This document shows positions 35,437-45,255 of a stretch of DNA of 64,000 bases, piece by piece (position 1 is the first letter of the stretch; every line of letters begins with the position of its first letter). This DNA comes from CAYUDP01 sp964443725. GTDB taxonomy: Bacteria; Patescibacteriota; Minisyncoccia; Phycocordibacterales; JAKFXT01. A program made the translations under genes and the position numbers. The notes below the pieces were generated by a model. That model searched no databases. It was not told the origin of the DNA and was given only the letters and a program-made list of their open reading frames with translations. Location of the stretch: contig CAYUDP010000001.1 of the NCBI GenBank assembly GCA_964443725.1, positions 1 through 64,000 on the forward strand, written 5' to 3'.

Positions 35437-36438
35437 TTATTCCACAGATTCCCTGTACGGATCATTTGTTCTTGGTATATTTGCTTCAATTGGAGTCGAT
35501 GCACTTTCTTTTGTTGCATCTGGTTTTGCCATGACGACTTCTTTCTTTGATTGTACTACGGAATCCATTTTTATGGATGGACTTATGTTTGTGTTTGCTG
35601 TTTTTTGGAATATTGTATCGGTCCTTTGACTGCCTTGCCTTAGCAAATTAAACTTTTTTTCTTCCTCAAGCCTTCTTGCTTCGTCAGCTAGAGAAAGTTT
35701 CTTCTTTGGTTCGTCTTGTGGGGAGAGGTTTCCTTTTTGGTCTATTGTTATTGTTTTTAGGGGGATGTTTAATTCTTTTTCTGCTAGGGCACTTTCAGGT
35801 ATTACGTCTATATCTGGTTTTGACTCGACTGCCTCTTTAGATTTCACTTCTGGTTCTGTTTTGGAAACACTCGGAGATCCTCCCAAGACTTCGTCCCATG
35901 GATATTTTTTGCTTGGGTCTGTAGCATTAGGCGCTTTTGTGGCGACTTGTGGATTTTTTGTTGGGTTTTCAATTTCTTTTAGTATTTCCTCACGGTTAAG
36001 TCCCTCTCCTTCTGCCGGCTCCTCTAAGGTCTCCAAGTTAGAAGCATCTTTCATTTTGGGGAGGTGGACTTCTTCGTCTGGTTTTTCTACAAAAGTGTAT
36101 TCATTTTTCTCCTCATGAGTTTCAACGTTTTTCTCCAGAGACTCTTTGATTGGTTTGAATATAAGTTCATCAACGCCCTTAACTACAGGGAGTATTTCAC
36201 TCATCTGCATACCGAGTCTACTTGAAAGTGTATTTGCAAAATCTTTGACAGATTTAAACCCGAGCATAACGAAGCCCACTTCCTCGAAGAGTATATCGAG
36301 CTTGTCATAGTGAAGATTATTTTCTTCTCCTATGAACTGAAGGGTTTTTGCAAAATCAACAGAGGTGATTGCGGTTTTGATATCATTTGGAAGGTTATCA
36401 AACCTCTCTTTTACTTGTTCGTCTGAGTATTGCGCCAT
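35437..36438 (-). CDS. disordered cytoplasmic protein of the T4SS-like operon
   Basis: The 333 residues start MAQYSDEQVKERFDNLPNDIK. The first ~100 form helices (KTLQFIGEENNLHYDKLDILFEEV) and the rest is Glu/Lys/Pro-rich and likely disordered. No TM or signal peptide is seen. Function unknown; position suggests a cytoplasmic partner of the apparatus. Confidence 0.6.
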   Translation of the reverse strand: MAQYSDEQVKERFDNLPNDIKTAITSVDFAKTLQFIGEENNLHYDKLDILFEEVGFVMLGFKSVKDFANTLSSRLGMQMSEILPVVKGVDELIFKPIKESLEKNVETHEEKNEYTFVEKPDEEVHLPKMKDASNLETLEEPAEGEGLNREEILKEIENPTKNPQVATKAPNATDPSKKYPWDEVLGGSPSVSKTEPEVKSKEAVESKPDIDVIPESALAEKELNIPLKTITIDQKGNLSPQDEPKKKLSLADEARRLEEEKKFNLLRQGSQRTDTIFQKTANTNISPSIKMDSVVQSKKEVVMAKPDATKESASTPIEANIPRTNDPYRESVE

Positions 36439-36519
36439 AGTGTATATTTTAAAACAAAAAGTCTATATAGAGAAATTATTGAATGTTAATTTGTTTTTAA
36501 ATTAACATTCAAATTTAAT

Positions 36520-39285
36520 TTATTGTTTGGCTGGTGTGGCTCCTTCTGCCGGCTTTTCTTGGGGGGCACTGTCCTTTGCTTGATTCAAGGCCTCGATTAT
36601 CGTCTGGGCTTGTTCTTTTTTAGTCTTGGACATTCTTTCGGCGAGTTTACCGTAGGCTTCGTTTATTCCCTTTATTCTTTGTTCCTGTGTTTCTAGATCT
36701 TTATTGAGTTTGACTTTTGATGCTTCGTACTCTGTTTGTATTTCTGCTTTTTTGCTTTCAATCTTTTCTTTTATCTTAGTTTTGTGTTCGGCCTCGGTTA
36801 CTTCTCTTGTTGTGGTTATTTGTTTAAGCTCTTCTTCTAACTCCTGCCTTTGTTTCTCAAGCATACTTCTGTTTGCTGGGACTGTCGGGTCGTTTATTAT
36901 TCCCTTTATTTCCTCCAGTTTTGATTTTTTCTCAGCCACTTCAGTATCTATTCCTTTGAGTTTGTCGCTCATTTCTTTAAGCTCTTTATCATTTTCTACC
37001 ATACTCTGCTCGGTAATGTTTTTGGTTTTTTCTTCAAAATCTTTTTCTGCTTTGTTCATTTGCCCCTTTATTTCCTCTATCTTCTTTTGTGTAGGTAGGA
37101 CTTCTTCGTTGTATACTTTTTTATCTCGTTCCTCCATGAACTTGGCATCAGATTTTTTGGCCTCTTCCTTTTGTTGTTCCAAGACCTTTTTTGCAGCTTG
37201 GGTACCGCTTGGGTTGAATATTTTAGCAGCTACACCTAGAGCCTCATCGGTCTTACTGTTAGGAGTTTTATCTTTGAATGGGTCGTACTTCATTCGACCT
37301 ATGATTGATTGAGTTCCTACTATAAAGGCCTCGTTCCCCTTCTTCATCATTTCTGGGTTCTTGTCTACATCTGCCGCCTCCTTCTCGGCAGCTTTTCTCG
37401 CATATAGTGCTTTGTGTTTTTCTTCCTCAAGTTGTTTTACAAAATCTTCTTTGCCACCTTCTGCTTTGGCCTTATTTATATCCTTGGTTATTCTTTCTAT
37501 GTTCTTGTCAGCGGCTTCCATTTTGGTCTTTGCTTGATCTATAATTTTCTTGCCTTCCTCACTGTATAGTTTTACATCCTTGAATTGTGCTGCCTCTTCT
37601 TCCTTTTTCTTTACATCAGACGCCAACCTCTCTTTGTATCCACCTTTTCCATCACCTTTACCAAAATCCAAACCAGATATGCCGGCAAGCTTCTTCGTTG
37701 CCGAGGTGTCTCTTAGGTCAAAACTGGTTCCAGCAACACCTTTTGCTCCCTTTAGGGCTCCGCGTGCGAACATATTTGTTGCAGCACTTCTCTGGAGTGT
37801 TTGACTGTTTGCAAGTGCATTCGCACCTCTACCGATTGTACCTCTTCCTATTTTTGCAATACCTCCTGCTACTACTCCTGTGGCTAGAGTTGTTGCCATA
37901 CCTGCCCCGCCTGCTCCTGTTTTCTTGGCGACCACCAGAGTGGCGACTAGAAGACCTATGACGATTGCGAAGTTTAATACAACAGAAATGGAGTCCACTA
38001 GTCCTCCAGAAAGAGCATTATACATTGTTCCGTCAGTACTACTACCTTGGTTTATGGCGGTAGTGAATCCGTTGTCGGTAATGATGATCAGGACAACCCA
38101 AAGCATGATCATCATTACTGGAGCGAATATTGCATTATCAATGAGAGCTGAAAACCATGGGTCTGTTACAGCCTTTTTGACCTTGGGAATAGCAAGGCCT
38201 AAGAAGGCTATGGGAGAGAGAATCATTACGACAAGGAAAGTGACGAATCTCTGAACGAGCATTATGGCGAAAGCCAAGAATACTACGGAAAGAATTATCC
38301 CAAAAATAGAGCCCATTATTCCAACTGTGAAAGTGTTATTTCCCATGGATACAGTTGAAAGGCCATTTCCTTTGTCATCTACTTTGTAAAGTGTTGTGAG
38401 TTTGGTTATATTCAAAAAACGATAAGATAAACCCGCATCACTGCTACTTGGTCCGTCGCCAAGGACGGATTTGTAGAATTGCATAGTTGTGATGTTTGAG
38501 GCATCTATCACAAATTTTGTTGCAAAAAGGCTGAAGTTTATAAAAAGTGCGGATATTATTACCCAAACGATCATGTCTTTGGTGTGTGCGGCATCTAGCC
38601 CGAGAAGTATCGTTCTTATAGCGATATAAAGAAGCATGAATATGAAGAATATGTTTGCCAAATCTCGCAAAGTTTTCCATGCAACATGTATTCCGCCACT
38701 TGAGTTTACAAAATCAGCCATTTTCACGATCGTGAAGTCTATGGTGTAGTTCAAAACCACTCCAGTTAATCCAACTAGTTTGCCTGTAATGGTGAGGGCC
38801 ATTATCCCGATACATGAAGGCATGTGGACTACCCAATCTCCTGCTCCACACATGGCACTCTCCTCATCATTTTTGTTTGCGTTCACTGAATTTGTATTGG
38901 CATTGTTTGTAGTGTTGCTTGGATTGGAGGCGGAATTTGCTTGAGCGGCAACTGCAGCGTCATATGCTCCTGGACACCCGAACTCTGGATCTCCACAATT
39001 TGGGTCATTGGCATTGTCGTTTGTTGCCACATTCAAGGCCCCAGTTTCGTTTCGAGTTGAAATAGTTCCGTTTCCAGATACGCCCGGAACAGTTGAGTTT
39101 GCGCTTGTGTTAGCGGTATTCGCACTTGTCCCTGAGAGAGCTGTGTTTAGAGTGTTTATCGTGTTGTCTACCGGATCTGTTGCAGAAAATACCGGTGAAG
39201 CAGAGGAAAGGATAATAGAAAAGAATGCAATTATTGCAAAAAGCTTTTTTATTACACTCTTATTCTTTTGTAGGAATATAGGCAT
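36520..39285 (-). CDS. VirB6/TrbL-like polytopic protein with long coiled-coil tail
   Basis: The protein has 921 residues. A signal-like N-terminus (LFAIIAFFSIILSSASPVFS) and an Asn/Thr-rich loop precede about six TM segments between residues 150 and 480 (LVGLTGVVLNYTIDFTIV, IFFIFMLLYIAIRTILLG, FVTFLVVMILSPIAFLGLAI and others). A Gly-rich hinge and then about 400 residues of Lys/Glu coiled coil follow. VirB6/TrbL proteins form the inner-membrane channel of T4SS; the coiled-coil extension is unusual and would lie in the cytoplasm or outside depending on topology. Confidence 0.8.
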   Translation of the reverse strand: MPIFLQKNKSVIKKLFAIIAFFSIILSSASPVFSATDPVDNTINTLNTALSGTSANTANTSANSTVPGVSGNGTISTRNETGALNVATNDNANDPNCGDPEFGCPGAYDAAVAAQANSASNPSNTTNNANTNSVNANKNDEESAMCGAGDWVVHMPSCIGIMALTITGKLVGLTGVVLNYTIDFTIVKMADFVNSSGGIHVAWKTLRDLANIFFIFMLLYIAIRTILLGLDAAHTKDMIVWVIISALFINFSLFATKFVIDASNITTMQFYKSVLGDGPSSSDAGLSYRFLNITKLTTLYKVDDKGNGLSTVSMGNNTFTVGIMGSIFGIILSVVFLAFAIMLVQRFVTFLVVMILSPIAFLGLAIPKVKKAVTDPWFSALIDNAIFAPVMMIMLWVVLIIITDNGFTTAINQGSSTDGTMYNALSGGLVDSISVVLNFAIVIGLLVATLVVAKKTGAGGAGMATTLATGVVAGGIAKIGRGTIGRGANALANSQTLQRSAATNMFARGALKGAKGVAGTSFDLRDTSATKKLAGISGLDFGKGDGKGGYKERLASDVKKKEEEAAQFKDVKLYSEEGKKIIDQAKTKMEAADKNIERITKDINKAKAEGGKEDFVKQLEEEKHKALYARKAAEKEAADVDKNPEMMKKGNEAFIVGTQSIIGRMKYDPFKDKTPNSKTDEALGVAAKIFNPSGTQAAKKVLEQQKEEAKKSDAKFMEERDKKVYNEEVLPTQKKIEEIKGQMNKAEKDFEEKTKNITEQSMVENDKELKEMSDKLKGIDTEVAEKKSKLEEIKGIINDPTVPANRSMLEKQRQELEEELKQITTTREVTEAEHKTKIKEKIESKKAEIQTEYEASKVKLNKDLETQEQRIKGINEAYGKLAERMSKTKKEQAQTIIEALNQAKDSAPQEKPAEGATPAKQ

Positions 39286-39289
39286 TTAA

Positions 39290-40834
39290 TTAAAATCCGA
39301 ATACTGTTGACCCAGTGGTCCCATATTTGCTCATCTGACAATCATTCAAGCGGGTTTGAGCTTCGGTATTCATTGGAGTTAGTGTTTGATTAAGATCATA
39401 AGAGTCTTGGTTCCTAATAACGGTGACACTTGTACTATTGTGGGCTGTACTCAAGGCTGATATAAGTCTATTTGATATTGGAGTAAACGTACCTGGATCA
39501 TTTGAAGTCGCCTTTTGTGCATCGGATATTATTTTTTGGAAGACAGAAATACTTGTTGATGCAGTATCGATATTTGTCTGGTACTTTGCTCTGATTGTCG
39601 GAAGGATATTTCGTATTTTGTCTTGAGCCCATGTGGCATTTGATGCGTAAGATATTGTAGAAGTACTTGTCGTTCCAGTTTCGCAGGCTATAAGATTCCA
39701 CAAAGCTGTTTCCGTCCTATCTATTCTGCTGAGTAGTGTCTGGTTTGCCGAGATGTAAGATCTTTCATCGTTTATACTACTATTTGCTGAGCTTATTATT
39801 TTATCTTTCGTATTTAATAGACCAGTAGAGTCTTGTTGCCCCAATACTCCTAGATAACTTTGGTCGGCTCCACCTGATGCTGCGGCGGTTGATCCTAGTA
39901 GTCCAACAGCGCTTGTCACAAGCTGACCTATTAGGGCAGTTATAAGATCATTGAAATCTTGTGCAAGTTCGAGTTGCCTCACATCATCCCCTACCACGAG
40001 AGCCAGCTGGTCTTCAATGAGAGATCCTGGGGTTTCGATTTTACAATTTGAATAATCAGGTTTTGAGAGTAAGTCGCCACCGCCATTTGCAGTGGCTTCT
40101 ACGGTTGCGGCGTCGGCTTTGCTTACACACTCTTGGTTCCTCCATGATAGGAATCCCTTTCCCCAATCCAATAGTTTTATCTGTTGCCCTTGGCTGTTTT
40201 GTATTCTTATGTTTAGTTCAGCTGAGGCTAGTGCATAGGCGCCATAGGGATTGTTCTGAGGCTGAGTTGTCATGGTGTCCCACGCTGTCCATCCGCCATA
40301 TTGACCAAACTGGTTGTTTACACCACTTATGAAGTTGTTCATGTTGTTTGAAACACCGGACAATGTACAAGAGGTACGGCTACCAAAGGACTGTTTCCGG
40401 CTTAGTATGAGAGCCTTCTTGATATTTAGCTGAAACGGGCTACAGACGAAATTTAATTCAGAGCCCTGTATGAGCCTTCCCAACTCAACGTCGGCTATGT
40501 TTAGTAAAAATCTTTGCGGATCTTGCAGGAAGCCGGGTTTACCTTGGAACCCACTGTTTATCCATTGAATAGTACTCCTTATTATTCCTCTGATTATGGC
40601 GCGGGCAATTGAGCGGATGATTGCCCTTATTATTTTATCCATATCGAGTAACTCTTTTATCATCATCTGTGTGGCAATGTTTGCAGCAGCAGAGACTGCA
40701 GTTTGAATTTCTGTTGGTATGTCTTCAACAGGCATTGCTTTGGCAACTTTTCCAGGAAGGTAGATAAACGTGAGGGTACTAATAAATACTATTGATAAGG
40801 TAAATAAGCTTAATTTTTTTAGAAGATATTTCAT
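39290..40834 (-). CDS. exported protein of the T4SS-like operon
   Basis: The 514-residue protein has a signal peptide (LFTLSIVFISTLTFIYLPGKVAKA). An Ile/Arg amphipathic stretch (IIRAIIRSIARAIIRGIIRS) and long helices with Asn/Ser-rich loops follow, with several Cys (FVCSPF, SCTLSG, CVSKAD, CKIETP, ACETG). Conserved-looking but unrecognised. It sits 4 bp upstream of the VirB6-like gene. Confidence 0.65.
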   Translation of the reverse strand: MKYLLKKLSLFTLSIVFISTLTFIYLPGKVAKAMPVEDIPTEIQTAVSAAANIATQMMIKELLDMDKIIRAIIRSIARAIIRGIIRSTIQWINSGFQGKPGFLQDPQRFLLNIADVELGRLIQGSELNFVCSPFQLNIKKALILSRKQSFGSRTSCTLSGVSNNMNNFISGVNNQFGQYGGWTAWDTMTTQPQNNPYGAYALASAELNIRIQNSQGQQIKLLDWGKGFLSWRNQECVSKADAATVEATANGGGDLLSKPDYSNCKIETPGSLIEDQLALVVGDDVRQLELAQDFNDLITALIGQLVTSAVGLLGSTAAASGGADQSYLGVLGQQDSTGLLNTKDKIISSANSSINDERSYISANQTLLSRIDRTETALWNLIACETGTTSTSTISYASNATWAQDKIRNILPTIRAKYQTNIDTASTSISVFQKIISDAQKATSNDPGTFTPISNRLISALSTAHNSTSVTVIRNQDSYDLNQTLTPMNTEAQTRLNDCQMSKYGTTGSTVFGF

Positions 40835-40837
40835 ATA

Positions 40838-41725
40838 CTAATAATTAGTGAAGTAATATCCGGTGTCGGTTTTTTCATAAACAATTCCTTTTTTGGAAAA
40901 ATATTGCTTAGATTGATCTATGGAATTTTTCATATTGTCTGACATGTTTAAAAAGTTGCTAGTTGCAAATATCGCTGTTATAGGGTCAGTGAAAACGTTC
41001 TTCATTGAGGTAAGGGTTTCTACGGCGTTACTTGAGGCATTGATAAAGTCCTTGTGAATCATTAATGCTGATGGCGGAACCTTCAGTTTGAGAACATCGG
41101 AGATTACTTTTTTATTGGCGATAATCTTCTCATCCAGTTGTTTCAATGTGTTGGGGTCATTTTTGTCTAGGGCAGTTTGCATTATCAATATTGGGTTTGT
41201 ATTTGAAACAGTGTTTCTTTTCATAATTTCACCCACCATATTCCCATATTCTCTGATAGTGCTAGTACTGTCGTCGGGTCCTATTATGATTTCCCCTTCT
41301 GTATACATTCTATATCTTGGGGTAAGGTCTGTACTGGTTAGTACGGACTGTATAAGCTCTTCTTCGGTTTTAGAATCAAGTTTCCCCCCACCTTGCTTTA
41401 CTGCAAGGTATTTTGCGAAAAGGTCTCTAGCTACTATGTCGGTTGCGGTAAGGGGGGTATTTGTCGAGTTACTGCTAACGTTTTTTATCAAAGTTGACGA
41501 GGCTATAACACTCTCCCAGTCGCTGTTGCTCTCGATTATCTTCTGAGTGATGGCCACTAGGGTGCTAGTTGAGATATTGGCTTCAAAATCCCTCTGTTCT
41601 TCTGGAACGACATTTGGATTATCGGCTAGTTTTGAAGCGAATACAACCAATGCGAAAGCCCCAACCACGGACAAAGCCACAGCCTGGAACTGCTTACTAG
41701 GCAAATAATCACTAAGTCTTGCCAT
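40838..41725 (-). CDS. single-TM exported protein, first gene of the T4SS-like operon
   Basis: The 295 residues have one TM (FQAVALSVVGAFALVVFASKL) near the N-terminus and a helical extracytoplasmic domain. No enzyme motif is seen. It begins the minus-strand run that ends at 28461. Confidence 0.6.
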   Translation of the reverse strand: MARLSDYLPSKQFQAVALSVVGAFALVVFASKLADNPNVVPEEQRDFEANISTSTLVAITQKIIESNSDWESVIASSTLIKNVSSNSTNTPLTATDIVARDLFAKYLAVKQGGGKLDSKTEEELIQSVLTSTDLTPRYRMYTEGEIIIGPDDSTSTIREYGNMVGEIMKRNTVSNTNPILIMQTALDKNDPNTLKQLDEKIIANKKVISDVLKLKVPPSALMIHKDFINASSNAVETLTSMKNVFTDPITAIFATSNFLNMSDNMKNSIDQSKQYFSKKGIVYEKTDTGYYFTNY

Positions 41726-41787
41726 TAGTGATTATTATAACAGAGAGTATGTCCTTTTCTTTGTCTTTTATGACTTTTTGTGGATAT

Positions 41788-42549
41788 TTAGATGTTTTTT
41801 GTTATGTCTATCCAAGTTTCCAGTTTTAAATCCTCTGCACGAACATTTTTATCTAGATTTAATTTTTCAAAAAGGCTATCTACTTTTGTTCCAACACCAT
41901 TTTTAAGATTTGATGAAAGTTTCTTGCGTTTGTGCGCGAAGCCTATATGAAGAATTTTAAAAAAAACCTCCTCAGGTATTCCTTTAAGCTTTTCTCCCCC
42001 TATTTTTTCTATGAGAAGTATGGCCGAATCGACTTTTGGTGGCGGGTTGAATGCTCCTTTTGGAATTTTTTTTATTATTTTCGGCTCCCCGAAGGCTTTT
42101 ATGGATATAGATAGAAGGCTTTCTTTGCCGTCTTTGGCTACTATCCTATCGGCAACCTCTTTTTGTACTAGAAGTACCGCAAGGCTTGGTTTGTCCTTTC
42201 CCCCTATGAATTTTCTAAGTATTTCTCCGGTTATGTAGTATGGAATATTGGCTATGAGCTTGTAGTTTTTTGGTAGTTTTGACGTGTCTAACTTTAAAAC
42301 ATCACTATTTTCAAGTGTTAATTTTTCAGATTTTATATATTTATCAAATTTTTCTTCAAGGATGGGCATTAGATTGCTATCTTTTTCTATCCCTAGGACT
42401 TTTACTCCAGATAACAGGAGTTCCTCTGTGAGGACTCCTTTTCCTGGGCCTATTTCAAGTATAAAATCACTCGGCTTTATGTTTCCGGATTCGACTATAC
42501 TTTTCAAGGCCGATTTTGATTTTAAAAAATGTTGTCCTAATTTTTGCAT
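41788..42549 (-). CDS. rsmA: 16S rRNA dimethyladenosine transferase
   Basis: The protein has 253 residues from MQKLGQHFLKSKSALKSI (42549). SAM motif I is FILEIGPGKGVLTEELL and the catalytic motif IV is LIANIPYYITGEIL; PPPKVDSAIL and the C-terminal RNA-binding domain follow. It dimethylates two adenines in helix 45 of 16S rRNA. Confidence 0.95.
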   Translation of the reverse strand: MQKLGQHFLKSKSALKSIVESGNIKPSDFILEIGPGKGVLTEELLLSGVKVLGIEKDSNLMPILEEKFDKYIKSEKLTLENSDVLKLDTSKLPKNYKLIANIPYYITGEILRKFIGGKDKPSLAVLLVQKEVADRIVAKDGKESLLSISIKAFGEPKIIKKIPKGAFNPPPKVDSAILLIEKIGGEKLKGIPEEVFFKILHIGFAHKRKKLSSNLKNGVGTKVDSLFEKLNLDKNVRAEDLKLETWIDITKNI

Positions 42550-42568
42550 GGAACTATAAAACAAAGTA

Positions 42569-42585
42569 GGGGGGCAAAGCCCCCC
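42569..42585 (-). terminator. terminator of GC-rich island 3
   Basis: GGGGGGC-AAA-GCCCCCC with a T-rich stretch beyond it on the minus strand. It lies just downstream of the island gene. Confidence 0.8.
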
Positions 42586-42597
42586 TGCCTCCCCTGC

Positions 42598-43095
42598 TCA
42601 GAATACCGCAGAGTCTCGGGCGTCTCTAATTGAATTCAAGACGAGATCGTGAAAACACTTTGTGTCCGAATCATTTGATCCTAACGACCTGCGAAAGATC
42701 GTCTTACCGACCCCACCCCCAATCAATTTGTCACCCTGGAATACCGATATCCTCATGGAAAGAGCCACGTCTGGTTTGTAAAGTGGAACTGGTCCAAATA
42801 CGATTGTCTTGCCAAGGGGTTTTGCCGCGACTTCTTCAACGATGATTTTGTAAGCGTTTGTTGCTGTGCCTATCGAGCATCCGGATTCTTCGATTGCAGT
42901 TGTGGAGACAGCCTTCGTGTCGGCAATTTCCCAGCCGACCAACTGCATCTTTGCTGCCGGGGAAATTTCGATCTGCATTTTCCCGATCGGTGTCTCGCAC
43001 ACCCTTGCCGTTGCCGGTTCGTCGGCGTAGGTGTTGCTCGGAAAAACTGTCGTGGCGAGAAGCCACAGAACGGCAACGATCAACTTCGTGTTCAT
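42598..43095 (-). CDS. exported protein, unknown, in a GC-rich island
   Basis: The 165-residue protein has a signal peptide (LIVAVLWLLATTVFPSNTYA) and a compact mature part with three cysteines (RVCETP, SGCSIG, KCFHDL). It resembles short periplasmic proteins of Gram-negative bacteria, but I do not recognise the family. Sampled GC is about 55% against ~40% around it. AGGAG precedes the ATG, and it has its own promoter and terminator. Confidence 0.65.
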   Translation of the reverse strand: MNTKLIVAVLWLLATTVFPSNTYADEPATARVCETPIGKMQIEISPAAKMQLVGWEIADTKAVSTTAIEESGCSIGTATNAYKIIVEEVAAKPLGKTIVFGPVPLYKPDVALSMRISVFQGDKLIGGGVGKTIFRRSLGSNDSDTKCFHDLVLNSIRDARDSAVF

Positions 43096-43138
43096 GGTTC
43101 TCTCCTATGTGCTTTGGGCGGGATTGCCCTCTATTCAT

Positions 43139-43167
43139 ATACTACCATAATATATTAGTTTTGTAAA
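43139..43167 (-). promoter_or_regulatory. promoter of GC-rich island 3
   Basis: On the minus strand TTTACA (43167-43162) and TAGTAT (43144-43139) are 17 bp apart. A leader of about 35 nt contains the Shine-Dalgarno sequence. Confidence 0.75.
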
Positions 43168-43209
43168 GGCCGAAAAAACCCTTTTTTATCAAGGATTTTT
43201 TCGGCCTTT
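43165..43209 (-). terminator. terminator after uvrD
   Basis: AAAGGCCGAAAAAA pairs with TTTTTTCGGCCTTT around an inner CCTT/AAGG. The 14-bp stem lies 14 bp after the uvrD stop. It overlaps the -35 of the island 3 promoter, which may read through it. Confidence 0.8.
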
Positions 43210-43222
43210 TGTCTGGCACTTA

Positions 43223-45193
43223 TTACTCTAGATATATAACCTTACCTCGATGTTCCCCAGTATTCACTTCTCCCTCCAATAACTCTTCTTCAATATCCTC
43301 TAGAAATTGAGAAGGTATATTTACTTGTTTTCTTCCAAATATAGTTCTAACTGCGGTATGGGTAAGGAAAAGTTTTTTCTTGGCTCTTGTTATCGCTACA
43401 TAAAACAATCTCCTTTCTTCTTCAGATTGCTCCAAGTTCTTCTTACTTTCACTGAATCCCCCGTGTGGAAAGAGGTCCTCTTCCATGCCTGTGACGAATA
43501 CGTATTCAAATTCAAGCCCTTTGGCTGAATGCACCGTAAGTAGCCTTACGCCGTTTTCGTTTTTTTCCATATCATCCTGGTCTGAATAGAGTGCTGTTTC
43601 AGTGAGGAATTTTTCCAAAGCGTCTTCTTTAGGTAGTAGGTCGTACTTTGTTGCGACCGATGCGAGTTCCATTATGTTTTCTAGCCTCTCTAAGTCCTCG
43701 TCTTTTCCATCTTTGTAGGCCCTTTCCATTCCACTTTCTTTTATTATAAAGATAATAGTTTCCGAAAGAGAGTTTGTCTTGGAGTAGTTTTCTATTTTGT
43801 CTAGAAGTTTATAGAATGAATCAACTTTTTCTTTGGTTGAATCGGTTATTTTTTCTTTGGCAAATACTTTTGCTATGGTGGTCTTCCCAATACCTCGAGC
43901 GGGGGTGTTTATAATACGTTTCAGATCAGATAGGCTTTCTCTGTCTAGGGAAGCCCTTAAGTATGATATAACGTCTTTGACTTCTTTTCTTTCAAAAAAT
44001 CTTGTTCCTAATACTTGATATGGTACGCTCTTTTCTAAAAAAGCTTCTTCAAGTGCGCGAGATTGGAAATTTGCCCTGTATAGTACTGCAATCTCGGTTG
44101 CTTTAGTGCCTTTGTTTATAAGGGAGCGGGATTTTTCTGAAACGAATCTAGCTTCGTCGGCTTCATCATATGCGCCATAGACTGTAATTTTTTCACCATC
44201 TTCGTTCGATGTGAATAGATTTTTTTCCTTACGGAGTGTGTTTTTTGAAATTACTGTATTTGCTGCTTTTAGAATGTTTTTTGTTGAGCGGTAATTTTCT
44301 TCAAGCAGGATAACCTTTGTATCTGGGTAGTCTTTTTCAAAACGCATTATATTTTTAAAGTCTGCTCCCCTCCAGCTGTATATACTCTGGTCGATATCTC
44401 CAACTGCGCAAATATTTTTTGTTTTCTCTGCTAGAAGTTTCGCGAGATCGTACTGGATTCTGTTTGTATCCTGATATTCATCTATGTGTATATATTTCCA
44501 GATGTCTTGGTATTTTTTTAAAACCTCGTTGTTGTTTTTTAAGAGAGTAAAAGTTTTAAGTAGCAAATCATCGAAGTCTAGGGCTTTGTTTTCGCGCAGA
44601 TCTCTCTCGTATCTTGTCCATATGTCAAAAAGTATTTTATCGGTAAAAGATGATCTGTCTTCGTTTTCAAATTGGTTTAGATTTACCCCATCCCCCTTTC
44701 TTTTCGAAATAATAGATAGGTACTTTGAGGGTTCGAATTGTTTAGGATCATATCCAGCATCTTTTACGGCATTTTTTATTGAACTTAAGGATTCGCTTCT
44801 GTCATATATGGCAAAGTGTCTGGGTAGTCCGAGAAGTGCATGGTTTTCTCTTATTATGTGAACTCCAAGAGCGTGGAAGGTTGAGAGAAAAGGTCTTTCA
44901 TATATAGATACTGGCAGGTTTAGCCCCTTGTCTTCGGAGAGAAGTTTCTCAACCCTTTCTCGCATTTCTTTCGCGGCTTTGTTGGTGAAGGTTATAGCTA
45001 GAATATTTGACGGGTTTATTCCATTTTTTATTAGGTTTAATATTCTGTGGGTGATCGTTTTTGTTTTACCTGCACCCGCTCCTGCAAGAATCAAAAGTGG
45101 ACCATCGAGCTTGAGTACAGCCTCTTTTTGGGCCTCGTTTAGCCCCTTTAAATGGGAGTCCACATCTTTTTTTATAATAGCTTCTTCTTTCAC
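43223..45193 (-). CDS. uvrD: UvrD/PcrA-type DNA helicase
   Basis: The 656-residue SF1A helicase has Q motif LNEAQKEAV, Walker A LAGAGAGKTKTITHRI, motif Ia AITFTNKAAKEMRERV, DEYQDTN, motif III GDIDQSIYSWRGA, motif IV LEENYRST, VHSAKGLEFEYVFV and VAITRAKKKLFL. It unwinds DNA in repair and at stalled forks. The start is GTG, with a TAAACT box 8 nt upstream. Confidence 0.95.
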   Translation of the reverse strand: MKEEAIIKKDVDSHLKGLNEAQKEAVLKLDGPLLILAGAGAGKTKTITHRILNLIKNGINPSNILAITFTNKAAKEMRERVEKLLSEDKGLNLPVSIYERPFLSTFHALGVHIIRENHALLGLPRHFAIYDRSESLSSIKNAVKDAGYDPKQFEPSKYLSIISKRKGDGVNLNQFENEDRSSFTDKILFDIWTRYERDLRENKALDFDDLLLKTFTLLKNNNEVLKKYQDIWKYIHIDEYQDTNRIQYDLAKLLAEKTKNICAVGDIDQSIYSWRGADFKNIMRFEKDYPDTKVILLEENYRSTKNILKAANTVISKNTLRKEKNLFTSNEDGEKITVYGAYDEADEARFVSEKSRSLINKGTKATEIAVLYRANFQSRALEEAFLEKSVPYQVLGTRFFERKEVKDVISYLRASLDRESLSDLKRIINTPARGIGKTTIAKVFAKEKITDSTKEKVDSFYKLLDKIENYSKTNSLSETIIFIIKESGMERAYKDGKDEDLERLENIMELASVATKYDLLPKEDALEKFLTETALYSDQDDMEKNENGVRLLTVHSAKGLEFEYVFVTGMEEDLFPHGGFSESKKNLEQSEEERRLFYVAITRAKKKLFLTHTAVRTIFGRKQVNIPSQFLEDIEEELLEGEVNTGEHRGKVIYLE

Positions 45194-45213
45194 AGAAAAT
45201 TAGTTTATCACAC

Positions 45214-45252
45214 AAAAAAGAAAATCCCCTCTTTGAGGGGATTTTCTTTTTT
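45214..45252. terminator. terminator between uvrD and the DUF5663-like gene
   Basis: AAAAAAGAAAATCCCCTC pairs with GAGGGGATTTTCTTTTTT around TTT, a long perfect hairpin. It ends the 47.9-45.3 kb unit. Confidence 0.9.
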
Positions 45253-45255
45253 GCG

